From positions 112,889 to 176,888 of the forward strand of contig JAHBUW010000010.1 of assembly GCA_019637875.1 (NCBI GenBank): a DNA stretch of 64,000 bases. Direction: 5' to 3'. Of the stretch, positions 24,566 through 32,892 are shown in pieces. Below the pieces are notes generated by a model. It saw only the letters and a program-made list of their open reading frames with translations. It searched no databases and was not told where the DNA came from. The translations under genes were made by a program, and so were the position numbers. The DNA is from Pseudobdellovibrionaceae bacterium. GTDB lineage: Bacteria; Bdellovibrionota; Bdellovibrionia; Bdellovibrionales; Bdellovibrionaceae. Position 1 is the stretch's first letter; every line of letters starts with the position of its first letter.

Positions 24566-25381
24566 TCAGGGCTCCAGTAGCGCGAGAAGATTCGCCCTGG
24601 ATCTAGCAAGGACCTCGTCGCGAGTCACGCCTTTGAGCTCGGCGATCCGCGCGGCCACCGGTAAAATCGAATCGGGGCGATTTTCGCCCGCAGGATAACC
24701 CGGCGGCGCCTGATCGGGGCTGTCGGATTCGACCAAAAGCCGCTCCAGCGGGGCCAAACGCACGACCTGATCCAGACGTTCGTTCTCGGGCTTTAGGAGT
24801 CCGCCGCCGATGGACAGATGCAGCCCCTGCGCGAGATAAAATTCGGCGTCCGTGGCGCTGCCGCTGAAGGCGTGCACCATCCCCCCGCAAGCCGGCGGAC
24901 CGAAATGCTCGAACAGACGTCGCGTCTCTTTGTGCGCGCGCACGATGTGCAAAACGACGGGCTTTTGGTGAAAGTCCGCGAGCTCGAGCTGCGCGTGTAA
25001 GATCTCGATTTGCCGGGCCTCGCTGTCTTTGACGAGATGACTGCGATAATCCAGGCCCATTTCCCCGATGAAGCCCGGCGCTTCGCGCAGGCGACGCGCG
25101 AGCTGATCGAGCGCGGTCTCGCATTCTTCGAGCGTATGATCCGCGACGAAATACGGATGAAGGCCCAGGACCGGCAGACACTGGGGATGGCGACGGGCCA
25201 AGGCGAGCTGGCGCTCCCAATCGTCCGGGTCGACTCCGGCCATCACGAAACCGGTCACGCCCGCCGCCGCGGCCGTTTTCAAGACGTCCGTCGGGTCGGT
25301 GATGCGCGGATCGGCCAGATGACAGTGGCTGTCGATCCAGCCTTCACCAAAACGAAGAGCGGACTGCGGGTCGAGTTTCAT
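24566..25381 (-). CDS. tatD: TatD-family metal-dependent hydrolase/DNase
   Basis: A 271-residue TIM-barrel hydrolase with all TatD metal and active-site blocks: IDSHCHLAD, VLGLHPYF, GEMGLDYR, VLHIVRAH, HAFSG and ESDSPDQAP. TatD proteins are 3' to 5' DNases or RNases in repair or turnover. It heads a unit with tcdA (stop and start adjacent) and the small membrane protein. It is divergent from the 25456 gene, with 74 bp between. Confidence 0.92.
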   Translation of the reverse strand: MKLDPQSALRFGEGWIDSHCHLADPRITDPTDVLKTAAAAGVTGFVMAGVDPDDWERQLALARRHPQCLPVLGLHPYFVADHTLEECETALDQLARRLREAPGFIGEMGLDYRSHLVKDSEARQIEILHAQLELADFHQKPVVLHIVRAHKETRRLFEHFGPPACGGMVHAFSGSATDAEFYLAQGLHLSIGGGLLKPENERLDQVVRLAPLERLLVESDSPDQAPPGYPAGENRPDSILPVAARIAELKGVTRDEVLARSRANLLALLEP

Positions 25382-25455
25382 GAAATCCTCGACTCATTTT
25401 TGGATGAATTTTGCCGAGAAGACAACCTGAAGATCAGCGCAAGGAGTGCCGCGAG

Positions 25456-26481
25456 ATGAAATCGAAATCCCCGAAAATGTGGTTTGGCTTTGACGTCGTT
25501 TCGGAAGCGGGTCGTTTTCCGCGTCCCCAACGTATCGAATTCTGGAAGGACAAAGATTTCGCGAGCCTGACTCCCGAGTCCCCTTTCCATTACAAGTCCG
25601 ACGCGCTTTTGGGCCTCGCGCTTTACCAACTCCACCCCAAGTGGAACTCGGCGCATCTCCCCGAAAAAGGTCAGACCTTCGCGGCGGATCTGTGGCGCTC
25701 GCTGGAGCCCCACTTCGAGCTGCATTTGCGCGCGCAACCCCGCGTGACCGCACTTCGTGAGCAATTGAAATCGAAGAACTTCCCGCCCGCGCAAGCCTTT
25801 GCGCGCGCGTACTCTGAAATCGTGGCCCACGCGGCCGATGGACAAGGTTTCGATTTCACGAAGCTGGAGCCTTTGACCGAAGCGGTCGACGAGCTCGAGC
25901 AGAACTTGGGACGCCCGCTGCTGTACGATTTCTCGCTGCATTTCGATCAAGAGACGCGCGCGTCCTTGCAGTGCCTGCACTCGCTGCTCTTCCATACGCG
26001 CACGCTCGTCGCCATGGACATGAACTCGTTCATCCAGGACGCGACTCACGAGGCGATCAAGGTCGATTCGATCACGGACTACCTCGCGCGCGGCGAATAC
26101 GTCGCGAACGACGCCCTTCTGTACTGGAACTTCAAAAAAATGCGCGAGCACATGGAGCCGGCCGCGGCCGAACACATGGAGCACGCGTTCCTCACCTACT
26201 CGCACAACGGCGCGTACCTGATCGAAAGCCTGCCCAAGAGCTTCCTGAACGGCATGAAATCCGACGAACTCGAAGAGACGCTTTATCTCGTGCAGATGGA
26301 CTGGCTCCTCGGCACGGACGCGGGTCTTCTGTTCCGCATCCGCGAAGAGCTCTACGGCATGTTCGACGGCTACGAGAAGATCTTCTGGACGGATGCGAAC
26401 GACCGCGGCCCCCGCGTGCACGACCGCCTCTCGGTCCAATGCGAAATCTCGGAGCGCTCGCTGCTGGGAACGGCGGCTTAA
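25456..26481 (+). CDS. Conserved-looking cytosolic protein, unknown
   Basis: A 341-residue soluble protein without signal peptide or membrane segments. Features: MWFGFDVVSEAGRFPRPQRI at the start, aromatic-rich segments, FDQETRASLQCLHSLLFHT, and acidic helical C-terminus with TDAGLLFRIREELYGMFDGY. Mostly alpha-helical by look. AAGGAG precedes the ATG at 25456 (a frame from 25411 has no site). I do not recognise a family. It ends at a strong terminator and a palindromic repeat that covers its stop. Confidence 0.7.
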   Translation: MKSKSPKMWFGFDVVSEAGRFPRPQRIEFWKDKDFASLTPESPFHYKSDALLGLALYQLHPKWNSAHLPEKGQTFAADLWRSLEPHFELHLRAQPRVTALREQLKSKNFPPAQAFARAYSEIVAHAADGQGFDFTKLEPLTEAVDELEQNLGRPLLYDFSLHFDQETRASLQCLHSLLFHTRTLVAMDMNSFIQDATHEAIKVDSITDYLARGEYVANDALLYWNFKKMREHMEPAAAEHMEHAFLTYSHNGAYLIESLPKSFLNGMKSDELEETLYLVQMDWLLGTDAGLLFRIREELYGMFDGYEKIFWTDANDRGPRVHDRLSVQCEISERSLLGTAA

Positions 26482-26541
26482 GCCGCGCAGTAGATCAGCG
26501 GCCTAAGGCCGCGCAATAGACCAGCTCAGCGGCTTAAGGCC
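26473..26541. repeat. Threefold imperfect palindromic tandem repeat
   Basis: Unit 1 (26473-26497) begins with the perfect 14-bp palindrome GCGGCTTAAGCCGC, then GCAGTAGATCA. Unit 2 (26498-26523) begins GCGGCCTAAGGCCGC, then GCAATAGACCA. A third partial copy GCGGCTTAAGGCC is at 26529-26541. The first unit spans the stop codon of the 25456 gene. It lies between convergent genes, just before the shared terminator. Confidence 0.7.
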
Positions 26542-26542
26542 C

Positions 26543-26568
26543 AAAAAAAGCCCCGCGAGGGGCTTTTT
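26543..26568. terminator. Bidirectional Rho-independent terminator
   Basis: AAAAAAA, GCCCC, GCGA loop, GGGGC, TTTTT: symmetric A and T tracts let it act in both directions for the convergent genes ending at 26481 and 26573. Confidence 0.92.
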
Positions 26569-26572
26569 GCAT

Positions 26573-27259
26573 TTAGGGATTCGGTCCCGCGATCGCCTTA
26601 TTGCGGATCTTCCAGAGCGTATAGATCTTCTTCGCGACCACATAGATCACGAGCAGCGCGATCAGGCTGAACACCGCGATTTTGAACTCGCGGAAGACGT
26701 ACAGGATCTTGTCGCCGTAGTGATAGATCAGCAGAATCTGCGTCGGCACGCTGATCAACGCCGCGAGGCCATCCACGAGCGAGAACTGCCACAGCGGAAA
26801 GTGCGACGCACCCATGGCGATGTGCGCGGGGAAGCGCAGGCCCGGCGTGAAGCGGAACATGAAGGCGGCGTAGATGCCGTATTTCCCCATGAGCTCATTC
26901 ACTTTACCCATGACCTTTTCGCCGAAGAGTTCACGAATCCGCGGCCGCGCCATGAGTGGCCGACCGAATTTTCGCCCCAGCATGAAGACAAGCATATCCG
27001 CGAAGACCACCGAGAGCAGCGTCACCGCCGCGGCCTCATACCCCAAAATGGGGCGCGCTCCTTCGTAAGGAGGAGGATAGATGTCGGGATTCGCGCCCAT
27101 GTAGGCGAGGATCCCGACGCTGACGATCGTGACCTCTTCGGGCATCGGAAAACCGAAGCCGCTGGCGATCATAAGGCCAAAGACGATCGCGTAAACGAGG
27201 AGGGGTTCGTAGGCGTAACTTTGTAGGACCGTAAAGATCCATTCCTGTTGAACGGGCAT
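26573..27259 (-). CDS. DedA/VTT-family membrane protein
   Basis: A 228-residue inner-membrane protein of the DedA family. Signatures: SGFGFPMPEEVTIVSVG (re-entrant loop with acidic residue), FADMLVFMLGRKFG and the arginine-rich FRFTPGLRFPAHIAMGAS. DedA proteins act in phospholipid (C55-P) flipping and membrane homeostasis. About five to six hydrophobic spans, with a C-terminal charged tail. Single gene, divergent from the RluA-type gene. Confidence 0.9.
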   Translation of the reverse strand: MPVQQEWIFTVLQSYAYEPLLVYAIVFGLMIASGFGFPMPEEVTIVSVGILAYMGANPDIYPPPYEGARPILGYEAAAVTLLSVVFADMLVFMLGRKFGRPLMARPRIRELFGEKVMGKVNELMGKYGIYAAFMFRFTPGLRFPAHIAMGASHFPLWQFSLVDGLAALISVPTQILLIYHYGDKILYVFREFKIAVFSLIALLVIYVVAKKIYTLWKIRNKAIAGPNP

Positions 27260-27329
27260 CGGATTTCCACCCTAGCAAAGGATTCACCGTTTGCAGACCG
27301 GTGTTGCAACGTGCTAAGCCGCATGACGC

Positions 27330-28427
27330 GTGCACGAGAATAAAACTTCCTTGATTCAGCACTTCCGAGTCCCGGCCGAAGGTCGGTTGATCTCCCGCGC
27401 CCGCGACTTGGACATCGCCCCCGAGATTTTGCAACATCTGCTCAGTCTGGGAGCGATCTACCTGAACGGCCGCCGCCTCTACGCTCCCCATCCCGGGGTG
27501 CTTGAGGAGCTCCTCGATCAGCCCGTCCAGGCGGGCGACATCCTGCGCGTTCACTTCCGCCCGCGCCGCTTTTTCTGGGAGCCCGACGAGGTCCGCACCT
27601 GGGTTCGTCAGGTGACCGATCACACCATCGTCGTCTACAAGCCGAACGGCCTTCCCACCCACGCGACGCTCGACAATTCGCGCGAGCATCTGCTGGCCCA
27701 TCTGCACGCCGCGGGATTCCCCGAAGCGCTGATGATCCACCGCCTCGACATCGGCACCGAGGGGCTGATGCTCTTCGCGCGCCACCCGCGTGCGCAGGCC
27801 GAAATCCAAACGCAGATCCAAAATCGCGACGTCTTGAAGCTTTATTCCGCGCTCGTGGAGGGCGAATTCCCCTTCGAGGGCGAGATGATGACGTGGATGC
27901 ACAAATCCCCGCGCGCGCCGAAAATCCAACACTTCGCGCCCGGCCCGGACCGCGAAAGCTGCTCGAGTTTCATTCGCGAAAACCACGTCCACGCCCACGG
28001 CGGACGCCCTTACAGCGAGCTTTCGATCGAGCTCATCACCGGGCGCACGCACCAGATCCGCTCGCAGCTGAAAGCCTTCGGTCATTCGATCGTGGGGGAT
28101 GGGATGTACGGGTCGAATCACGGCTGGCTCGCCAACCGCAATCCCGAAAACCTGAAGACTCAGGCGGAAAGCTGGGCGCTGCGCTGTCAGGCTTTGATTT
28201 GGAACGAGGACGGCATCGAGCAGGTCTACGAGGTCGAACCGTTTACGCCTTCGGAGCTTTCGCGGCGAATGAAAAACTCCGCATCAATTCTTTCGCAATC
28301 GGATTTTGGATCTTCCTTTGCGCCGCAATCAACCAGATCTCTTCATAGAACTCTCCCAGAGATCCGATCAATCGAAGCTCGCCATTACGAAGATGCTCCT
28401 GAACTGCCGTCTCTGAAGCCACAATAA
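27330..28427 (+). CDS. RluA-family pseudouridine synthase
   Basis: A 365-residue enzyme that converts uridine to pseudouridine in rRNA or tRNA. An S4-like N-terminal region (LLSLGAIYLNGRR) precedes the catalytic domain with HRLDIGTEGLML (catalytic Asp140; family HRLDxxTSG), then ITGRTHQIRSQLKAFGHSIVGD. The start is GTG at 27330; ATG alternatives in frame are absent nearby. The last about 60 residues (from SELSRRMKN) lie opposite the LysR gene and read as a serine-rich tail unlike the family, suggesting loss of an earlier stop. Confidence 0.85.
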   Translation: MHENKTSLIQHFRVPAEGRLISRARDLDIAPEILQHLLSLGAIYLNGRRLYAPHPGVLEELLDQPVQAGDILRVHFRPRRFFWEPDEVRTWVRQVTDHTIVVYKPNGLPTHATLDNSREHLLAHLHAAGFPEALMIHRLDIGTEGLMLFARHPRAQAEIQTQIQNRDVLKLYSALVEGEFPFEGEMMTWMHKSPRAPKIQHFAPGPDRESCSSFIRENHVHAHGGRPYSELSIELITGRTHQIRSQLKAFGHSIVGDGMYGSNHGWLANRNPENLKTQAESWALRCQALIWNEDGIEQVYEVEPFTPSELSRRMKNSASILSQSDFGSSFAPQSTRSLHRTLPEIRSIEARHYEDAPELPSLKPQ

Positions 28428-29193
28428 GTCCGTGCCCTTCGACCGCGAGGTTCTTCATGAGCGAGGTGTCTTGCGTTTCGGCGATGACGTCGGCCTCGAT
28501 CCCGCGCTCTTCCAAGAAGCGTTCAAAGTCGTGACGGACGCGTGAATCCCCCGTCGGCAGGACGAAGGGTTTCGCGTTGAGCGACATCGGGAAGCGGTCT
28601 TTCAACGAGACGAAATTCAGCGCCCCGCACACGAGCAGCGGAAGTTTCGAGATGCTGCGCGAGTAGATCCGCTCGTCGGTCAAAGACGGCGGCGAGGTGT
28701 TCGAGATCACGAGGTCAATCCGGTGCTCGATCAGGTCTTTCATGAGCGACGAGCCGCGCCCCTCCAGAATCGAGATCTGGCAGTTCCCCAGCTGAAACGC
28801 CGCCTGGGCCAAGACTTTCACGAGGTTTTTCGGCACGCTGTCGAGCGCCCCGATCGTCAGCCGAATCCGTGACGGGCCGACCTCGCGGCCTTTCAGGGTT
28901 TCCATCATCTCGTGGCCGAGGTCGAAAATATGGGTGGCGTAGCTCAGAACCACCCGTCCCATCTCGGTCAAAACCAGGCTGCGATTGCGGCGTTCAAAGA
29001 GCTGATAACCCAGGAAGTCTTCGAACTGTTTGAGCTGCATCGAGAGCGTCGGCTGCCCCAACCGCAGCTTCACCGCGGCTTTCGAGATCGAGCCCTCGGT
29101 GGCAATGACTTTGAAGTAGTACAGATGGTGATAATTCAATTGCAGCATGGGCCGCCATTGAACGGGGTTTTGATGAAAAAATCCATTGTTCAC
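28243..29193 (-). CDS. LysR-family transcriptional regulator (NhaR-like)
   Basis: A 316-residue regulator. The DNA-binding helix-turn-helix begins LNYHHLYYFKVIATEGSISKAA and continues LGQPTLSMQLKQFEDFLG, closest in style to NhaR. The effector domain follows (RLTIGALDSVPKNLV, VISNTSPPS). AGGAAA lies 7 bases before a GTG start at 29193; an internal ATG at 29148 would drop 15 residues and lacks a good site. Its targets are unknown. The 3' end overlaps the RluA-type gene by 185 bp. Confidence 0.88.
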   Translation of the reverse strand: MNNGFFHQNPVQWRPMLQLNYHHLYYFKVIATEGSISKAAVKLRLGQPTLSMQLKQFEDFLGYQLFERRNRSLVLTEMGRVVLSYATHIFDLGHEMMETLKGREVGPSRIRLTIGALDSVPKNLVKVLAQAAFQLGNCQISILEGRGSSLMKDLIEHRIDLVISNTSPPSLTDERIYSRSISKLPLLVCGALNFVSLKDRFPMSLNAKPFVLPTGDSRVRHDFERFLEERGIEADVIAETQDTSLMKNLAVEGHGLIVASETAVQEHLRNGELRLIGSLGEFYEEIWLIAAQRKIQNPIAKELMRSFSFAAKAPKA

Positions 29194-29383
29194 GCGTGTT
29201 TCCTGTCAGATTTCCGTTTTTAACCGGAGATTCTGCCCCCTTCTTCAGCGGAAATTTGACATGCCCCGGCGTCTGCCTTAAACCGGGGCGCAAGCGAGGA
29301 GCGTCAAAGCTTGGCTTTCCTTCTGAATCCGTGGACTGCTACCGCTTCCATTCACGGAAAGAAGACCAAGTTTCAAAGGGTGC

Positions 29384-30805
29384 ATGATGACCGTATTTTC
29401 GGCCCGTCTTATGAAGTTTCCACTCATCGCGCTGTTGACGGTGCTTTTCACCGCGCACGCTTTCGCCGCCGTCGTTGAGGAAGACCCGAATCCGGGTCCC
29501 GAAGCGGGCGCCGAGCGCAAAGGCTTTTTCCTCGAGTACCTGAACTACTACGACTACGTTTACTCGCAGTCGAAGAAGACCGAGCTCGGCGACGCCGTGA
29601 ACATCGACATGGCGGTCCGCTACCAGCACACGCCCGACACCTTCGCCCGCGTGCGTTTCATCACCGATCCCGTGCAGAACCGCTTCAACAACAAGACCTC
29701 GCAGTTCGAGTTCCTGGGCGGACACCGTTTGGATCAATGGTATTTCCAAATGGACACCGAAGTCCTCACGAGCGACGGCCCCACGGGTGGAACCTCGATC
29801 GGCCTGGATCTGGACTCCGAGCTGACCCAGATCAAATACTCGAGCGAACGTTTCGACTTCACCTTCTTCCCGTTCAATTTCGACGGCGAAGTCGGCGCGG
29901 AATTCAACACCTGGGACGTGACCCGCATCTATTTCGTCGAAGGCGCGCCCACGACGGTCGGCGGGACCGCGCTCGGCACCGAGCGCATTCTCGAAAAAAC
30001 CATTCCCGGACTCGAAGTCGGCTGGAACACCGAGGGCCGTTTGGCCCGCGTCTACGCGGGGATCGGCGCGGCGAGCTTCCTGTATCCGAACATCGAAACC
30101 TTCGACATCGAAAGCGCCCCCACCGCGGACCGCTGGGAACGCAAAGAGGACGTCGGTTATAAGTTCGGGGCGACCTATCAAGATCCCGACGTTCTGCGCA
30201 TCAAGTTCCAAGCCGTCGGTCACACCGAAAGCCGCCGGACGGGCTCGCTGCTCGCGGGTGCGGCGTCGATCTACGGAATCGGACGCGTCGGCCAATTCGT
30301 CATCGAAAACGAGTGGACCGCGTCCAAAGCCGGCGACGCACCCTACCGCCTGACCCGCGATGGCGCCTGGTTCGAGGACTTCTCGCCCTTCCAACCCATC
30401 TGGTCGGACGTCTTCGGCAACAAGCACGGCTGGATCGGCAAGACCGACTTCGCGACTTCGCTGCGCGTGGGTTTCAAACGCGAAAACTCGACGCCTTATC
30501 TCTCGTACAAATATCAGGGCGCGAACTTCATCTTCCGTGATCGGGAATCGGCGCACCGCCTGCGCACCGGCGACGAGTCGGAATCCCACGGCGGCCTCAG
30601 CCGCGTGGGCTTCGGCGCATTCTTCCAGGCCGGACAGTTCATCGTGAATCCGGAGTTTGAATACTTCAAAGCGAAGAACGCCGTCTTCGCCAACGCCTCG
30701 GACGTCCGCGCGGACCGTCGTCTGGCGAGCTTCTCGACCGAAGATTACCAGCTGTCGCTTTTGATCACATACCGCATTGACGAGAACCGGACGTTTCAAC
30801 CTTAA
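29384..30805 (+). CDS. Outer-membrane beta-barrel protein
   Basis: A 473-residue exported protein (signal FPLIALLTVLFTAHAFA). The mature protein is a succession of alternating amphipathic strands (DQWYFQMDTEV, VGYKFGATY, PYLSYKYQGANFIF, YQLSLLITYRI), the usual look of a large barrel. The end ITYRIDENRTFQP lacks a canonical terminal Phe, but the strand two positions before fits. Followed 23 bp later by the jelly-roll lipoprotein and then the nuclease lipoprotein, so probably part of one export or surface unit. Not a recognised porin family. Confidence 0.75.
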   Translation: MMTVFSARLMKFPLIALLTVLFTAHAFAAVVEEDPNPGPEAGAERKGFFLEYLNYYDYVYSQSKKTELGDAVNIDMAVRYQHTPDTFARVRFITDPVQNRFNNKTSQFEFLGGHRLDQWYFQMDTEVLTSDGPTGGTSIGLDLDSELTQIKYSSERFDFTFFPFNFDGEVGAEFNTWDVTRIYFVEGAPTTVGGTALGTERILEKTIPGLEVGWNTEGRLARVYAGIGAASFLYPNIETFDIESAPTADRWERKEDVGYKFGATYQDPDVLRIKFQAVGHTESRRTGSLLAGAASIYGIGRVGQFVIENEWTASKAGDAPYRLTRDGAWFEDFSPFQPIWSDVFGNKHGWIGKTDFATSLRVGFKRENSTPYLSYKYQGANFIFRDRESAHRLRTGDESESHGGLSRVGFGAFFQAGQFIVNPEFEYFKAKNAVFANASDVRADRRLASFSTEDYQLSLLITYRIDENRTFQP

Positions 30806-30828
30806 CGCCGGTTTCTTGAGGGAGGGGA

Positions 30829-32892
30829 ATGATGATGCGAAATATTCTAAATACCGTGGGGCTTTTCAGCCTCGTGTTCGCCCTCCTGGGCTGCCAGCCG
30901 GCGGCGAACGACGCGAAACCCGTTCCGGATACGCAAGCGCTCGAGCTCGTGCGCGAAGCCGAAAAACTCCAAGAGGGCGTGCGCCTGGGTCACCGTCTGA
31001 CCTCGCTCGCGACTCGCGACCGCGACACGCTCACCTCGCTTTTGAACGACATCAAAGTCGGCCTTCTGCGCGTCGCCGAAAACAACAAAGACGTCGATGG
31101 TCTGCGCATCCTGAAGCGCGGACTGGTCGAGTGGGACAAAGCCTCGGTGCAGCTCCAGCGCACGGATGAAGGCGTTTTCACCGCGTTCCTGACGAAAGTG
31201 TACGGCCTTCTGAACGACCGCGCCCGCAGCGCGGGCGTGGACGTCGACGACATCACCTGGGCGCTTTTCGTGACGGACTTCGCCCGCTCCGTTGAGCCTT
31301 TCACATCGATCTCGAACGGGGCGATGTGGGAAGCCGACTGGGCGCTGGACGAGCCCCTCGTCCGCGTCAGCGGTTACGACGTCAAAGCGTGGCTGATCAC
31401 GCCCACTTTCGATCTGACTCAAGTGCGCGACCCCGCCTTCCGTATCGAACATCTGTTCATGATCAACCGGAACACGGGCAAATTCGCGACCGACATCTTC
31501 GATCGCAAACGCATCGTGACCGAGGCGTTCAAAGTCATGGTCAGCCGCAACTACGAAGCCGGCGACCCCGCGCTCGCGACCTGGGAGCAGGTCGACATCT
31601 CGCCGCTGCCGTCGTCGTACAACTTCCACGCCGTGCAATCGCCGCTCGTGAGCCTCGAGAAATTCCGCGGCGAAAAAGTCGCGATCGCGTTTCTGTTCGA
31701 CATGCCGTCGTCGACGCTCGGCCACCACTACGTGACCTGGCAGATCAACCGCTTCGAACTTTTCGGCGCGGGCCCTACGCCCAGCATGCTCCCCCGTCCC
31801 CGGACACTGTGGTCGCATTCGTTCAGCAACCGCGACTTCAAACCCTTCCAATCGGGAAGCTTCGGCGGCGCGGGCGCGCCCGAGTGGCTTCCGTTCGCGA
31901 CCTCGCCCGGCGCGATGCCGAAGTTCGCGAAAATCGGTTCGAACGGCGTGAACTTCGAAGGCTGGCTCGTTTCGCCGCAGATCCAAATGAAAGGCGAAGA
32001 GCTTTCGCTGAGCTTCAAAGAGGTCGTGCGCAATCTCGACTTCACGAAGATCCGCGTGCTGGTCAGTACGGATTACCGCTCGGGCGATCCCCGGCAAGCG
32101 TCGTGGCAGGAGGTCTTGCGTCCCAAGATCCCCGTCGTGAAACCCGATACCTGGCAGGACGTGCGTTCAGGCCCCATCGATCTTTCGGCGCTCAAAGACC
32201 AGACGATCGCCCTCGCCTTCCAATTCGTGGACGACGGCACTCCCGGCGACCGCGTGTGGGAAATCGAAAACATGCAGATCATGGGGAAGGCCCCGCAAGA
32301 TCTGAAGGTCTCCGAGCGCGACTACAAAATGACGGAAGGCTCGAAGCCGACCGGCCCCGAAGCGCTGCAGACTTACCTCTTCACGCAAGCGACGCTGGAT
32401 CCCTTCGTGGCGGCGAGCACCGCGGACTCGGCTTCCTCCTGGGCCCCGGTGGCGATGAAAGGCGCGTTCAAATACGCGAAGGCCGGATCGGGCGCGACGC
32501 CCACGGACACCTGGCTCCTCAGCCCCCGCATCACCCTCACCGGCCAGAACTTGGCGCTGCAGCTGAAACACACCGTCCGTAATCCCAACTGGGACAACTG
32601 GAAGCTGATGATTTCGGAAGACTATACGGGCGGCGATCCCCAAGCGGCGACGTGGAACGAACTCGCCATCGCGCCGGCGACGGAAGTTCCCGTCGACAAG
32701 TGGACCGACCTCGTCGTACCGGACATCGACCTTGCGAAATTCGCGGGACGTCCCTTCGTTCTGGGCTTCCGCTACCAGGACGCGGGCGGCCCCGGCGCGC
32801 GCGTCTGGGAAATCGAATCGCTCGCTTTCAAAGGCGAGGGAAAATTCCAGGCGACCGGTCCCCTGAATCCCGCCGTGCCGGGAGCGCCGTGA
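30829..32892 (+). CDS. Lipoprotein with three choice-of-anchor J-like domains
   Basis: A 687-residue lipoprotein (lipobox ALLGC, Cys about 22). After a helical stretch to residue 120 come three related jelly-roll-type domains, each with the signature S-x-(N/D)-Y-x-x-GDP-x-x-A-(T/S)-W near residues 239, 413 and 597, then a strand where an F-x-x-x-A-I/V-x-F-x-F/Y pattern occurs. This is the choice-of-anchor J/cleaved-adhesin type used by surface proteins and found beside extracellular nucleases. GGAGGGG precedes the ATG, and the stop overlaps the nuclease start. Likely a binding partner for DNA, carbohydrate or the nuclease itself. Confidence 0.7.
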   Translation: MMMRNILNTVGLFSLVFALLGCQPAANDAKPVPDTQALELVREAEKLQEGVRLGHRLTSLATRDRDTLTSLLNDIKVGLLRVAENNKDVDGLRILKRGLVEWDKASVQLQRTDEGVFTAFLTKVYGLLNDRARSAGVDVDDITWALFVTDFARSVEPFTSISNGAMWEADWALDEPLVRVSGYDVKAWLITPTFDLTQVRDPAFRIEHLFMINRNTGKFATDIFDRKRIVTEAFKVMVSRNYEAGDPALATWEQVDISPLPSSYNFHAVQSPLVSLEKFRGEKVAIAFLFDMPSSTLGHHYVTWQINRFELFGAGPTPSMLPRPRTLWSHSFSNRDFKPFQSGSFGGAGAPEWLPFATSPGAMPKFAKIGSNGVNFEGWLVSPQIQMKGEELSLSFKEVVRNLDFTKIRVLVSTDYRSGDPRQASWQEVLRPKIPVVKPDTWQDVRSGPIDLSALKDQTIALAFQFVDDGTPGDRVWEIENMQIMGKAPQDLKVSERDYKMTEGSKPTGPEALQTYLFTQATLDPFVAASTADSASSWAPVAMKGAFKYAKAGSGATPTDTWLLSPRITLTGQNLALQLKHTVRNPNWDNWKLMISEDYTGGDPQAATWNELAIAPATEVPVDKWTDLVVPDIDLAKFAGRPFVLGFRYQDAGGPGARVWEIESLAFKGEGKFQATGPLNPAVPGAP

